Positions 19,541-21,358 of a stretch of DNA of 21,358 nt are shown here, in pieces. Under the pieces are notes generated by a model. That model had not been told where the DNA came from and searched no databases. It saw only the letters and a program-made list of their open reading frames with translations. Within the stretch, counting starts at the first letter, position 1; each line of letters begins with the position of its first letter. The position numbers and the translations under genes were made by a program. The DNA is from Amanita rubescens (lineage: Eukaryota; Basidiomycota; Agaricomycetes; Agaricales; Amanitaceae), in assembly GCA_015039365.1 (NCBI GenBank), contig WION01000753.1:1-21358 (forward strand), read 5' to 3'.

Positions 19541-19820
19541 GTTAGACCCCAAAATGGTCGCAATATCGCTAGTCCACCGATCTTGCGTGCAGCTAAGGTT
19601 GCATAGTACTTGTGGGATTATCATGATATTGCCCGGCGGAGCCAATTGCAACGATAGATATTTAACAAGTCAGTGTTTGTCCTACCCTGAAGTACCGACA
19701 AAACTTCAAATCACATAATATTCACAACTACTAAACATTACATTACAAGACAACTTGTGGCAAACTCCTGTTATGCCATTGAAAGTGATCATGGGTGTCA
19801 TTTCTCCTCAAGTTGATGGT
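19541..19820. other. Intergenic 3' region between convergent genes
   Basis: AT-rich sequence with no credible frame; it separates the oxygenase relic from the stop codon of the TPR gene at 19821. Confidence 0.5.
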
Positions 19821-21358
19821 TCAGTGACTTGAAGCAGATTCAATCTGAGCTTCCTGAAGTGGATTGTAATTAGGCTGAGTTTCCTCCTGCAACATAGCAC
19901 CTTGTGCAAGTAAAACATCAGCCTCCTCCCACCTCCCCTGACTTTGGTATGTGACTGCTAGATTAGCCATGCTTGTCAGAGTGTCTGGGTGGTGTGATCC
20001 AAGTTTTTCTTTGCTTGCCTTCATGACTTGTACCTCCAGCTTCTCTGCTTCATCCCACCTCCCCTGATTCCAGTATGTTGTTGCTAGATTAGTCATGCTT
20101 GTCAGAGTGTCTGGGTGGTGTGATCCAAGCTTTTCTTTCCTTGCCTCCATGACTTGTACCTCCAGCTTCTCTGCTTCATCCCACCTCCCCTGCTTCCTGT
20201 ATGTGGCTGCTAGATTACCCATGCTTGTCAGAGTGTCTGGGTGGTGTGATCCAAGCTTTTCTTTCCTTGACTCCATAACTTGTACCTCCAGTTTCTCTGC
20301 TTCATCCCCTCCCCTGATTCCAGTATGTTGTTGCTAGATTAGCCATACTTGTCAGAGTGTCTGGGTGGTGTGAACCAAGCTTTTCTTTGCTTGCCTCCAT
20401 GACTTGTACCTCCAGCTTCTCTGCTTCATCCCACCTCCCCTGATTCCTGTATGTGCCTGCTAGATTAGCCATGCTTCTCAGAGTGTCTGGGTGGTGTGAT
20501 CCAAGCTTTTCTTTGCTTGCCTTCATGACTTGTACCTCCAGCTTCTCTGCTTCATCCCACCTCCCCTGATTCCAGTATGTTGTTGCTAGATTAGCCATGC
20601 TTGTCAGAGTGTCTGGGTGATGTGAACCAAGCTTTTCTTTCTTCGTCTCCATGACTTGTACCTCCAGCTTTTCTGCTTCATCCCACCTCCCCTGCTTCCC
20701 ATATGTGGCTGCTAGATTACCCATGCTGTTCAGAGTGTCTGGGTGGTGTGAACCAAGTTTTTCTTTCCTTGCCTTCATGACTTGTACTTCCAGCTTTTCT
20801 GCTTCATCCCACCTCCCCTGCTTCCCATATGTGGCTGCTAGATTACCCATGCTGTTCAGAGTATCTGGGTGGTGTGAACCAAGCTTTTCTTTGCTTGCCT
20901 TCATGACTTGTACCTCCAGCTTCTCTGCTTCATCCCACCTCCCCTGATTCCCATATGTGGCTGCCAGATTAGTCATGCTGTTCAGAGTATCTGGGTGGTG
21001 TGATCCAAGCTTTTCTTTCCTTGCCTCCATAACTTGTACCTCCAGCTTCTCTGCTTCATCCCACCTCCCCTGGTTCTGGTATGTGATTGCTAGATTAGCC
21101 ATGCTTGTCAGAGTGTCTGGGTGGTGTGAACTAAGCTTTTCTTTCCTTGCCTCCATGACTTGTACCTCCAGCTTCTCTGCTTCATCCCACCTCCCCTGCT
21201 TCCTGTATGTGGCTGCTAGATTACCCATGCTTTTCAGAGTGTCTGGGTGGTGTAATCCAAGCTTTTCTTTCCTTGCCTCCATAACTTGTACCTCCAGCTT
21301 TTCTGCTTCATCCCACCTCCCCTGATTCCAGTATGTTGTTGCTAGATTAGCCATACTT
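19821..21358 (-). CDS. Tetratricopeptide-repeat protein (kinesin-light-chain type), C-terminal part, with a frameshift
   Basis: The minus-strand gene enters from the right edge and stops at TGA 19821-19823. It consists of at least twelve 42-residue units of the form M(A/G/T)NLA.TY..QGRWDEAEKL + EVQVM.A.KEKLGSHHPDTL, the TPR_10/TPR_12 type of kinesin light chains. The last unit degenerates (GRWEEADVLLAQGAMLQEE) and gives the natural C-terminus. In fungi such arrays usually form the ligand-sensing end of NLR-like proteins behind an NB-ARC or NACHT domain; that domain, if any, lies outside the window, so this role is inference. Near 20308 two bases are missing in CATCCCACCTCC, which shifts frame within one QGRWDEAEKL and would remove the last three units. 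Repeat-array misassembly could also cause this. Confidence 0.82.
19905..21358 (-). repeat. 126-bp tandem DNA repeat array encoding TPR units
   Basis: About twelve units with a 126-bp period (for example the CTTCATCCCACCTCCCCTG block recurs near 20047, 20173, 20425, 20551, 20677, 20803, 20929, 21055, 21181, 21307). Units differ by only a few bases, mostly at the same few codons. The array runs past the window edge. Because of the period and lack of stops, long open frames also appear on the plus strand; these are shadows. Confidence 0.93.

Noticed and set aside
20095..21325. Long plus-strand open frames across the TPR region
   Set aside because: They are the antisense of the 126-bp repeats, of low complexity (TCTSSFSASSHLPC repeated), and arise because the repeat lacks stops on that strand.

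Overview
The window looks like a piece of a mushroom-forming basidiomycete (Agaricomycetes) chromosome. Genes are cut by many introns of about 45-70 nt with GT(A/G)NG donors and CAG/TAG acceptors. The protein families (F-box/LRR proteins of the LPNEILGEIF...CSRWRTVAL type, secreted GH16 glucanase, POT peptide transporter, 2OG-Fe(II) oxygenase, kinesin-light-chain TPR array) are typical of that group. No organism can be named from sequence alone. Gene models below were built by hand, joining reading frames at splice sites and checking frame and family motifs.

Layout. 1-1071 (-): secreted epoxide-hydrolase-like alpha/beta hydrolase, running off the left edge. 1164-2723, 3395-4875 and 8329-9799 (-): three paralogous F-box/LRR genes in one orientation, all frameshifted, with duplicated flanks. 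5100-6360 (+): coding-like but unresolved. 6567-7566 (-): spliced gene of unknown family. 10031-10916 (-): P-loop GTPase-like gene with clear G1 and G3 motifs, broken in the G4 motif and cut short at its 3' end. 11568-13330 (+): intact 15-exon zinc alcohol dehydrogenase (CAD type, 356 aa). 14591-15941 (+): intact 7-exon secreted GH16 glucanase (330 aa). 16119-16768 (-): 3' remnant of a POT/PTR2 oligopeptide transporter, lying about 75 bp from a 106-bp dispersed repeat whose other copy is at 13669-13765. 17863-19240 (+): prolyl-4-hydroxylase-like 2OG oxygenase gene with two suspicious in-frame stops, followed by a partial second copy of one segment. 19821-21358 (-): C-terminal array of at least twelve near-identical 42-residue TPR units running off the right edge, perhaps the sensor end of a fungal NLR-like protein.

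Overall this is an accessory, decaying region. Intact metabolic or secreted enzymes (epoxide hydrolase, alcohol dehydrogenase, glucanase) are interspersed with duplicated and broken members of expanded families (F-box, GTPase, transporter, 2OG oxygenase, TPR). The intact multi-exon genes splice without a single frame error, which argues that the indels in the other genes are real decay rather than poor base calling. I see no operon-like unit, CRISPR array, rRNA or tRNA, and no convincing new multi-gene system. The most interesting signals are the F-box array with its shared upstream heptamers, the repeat beside the transporter break, two GC-AG introns, and the homogenised TPR array.
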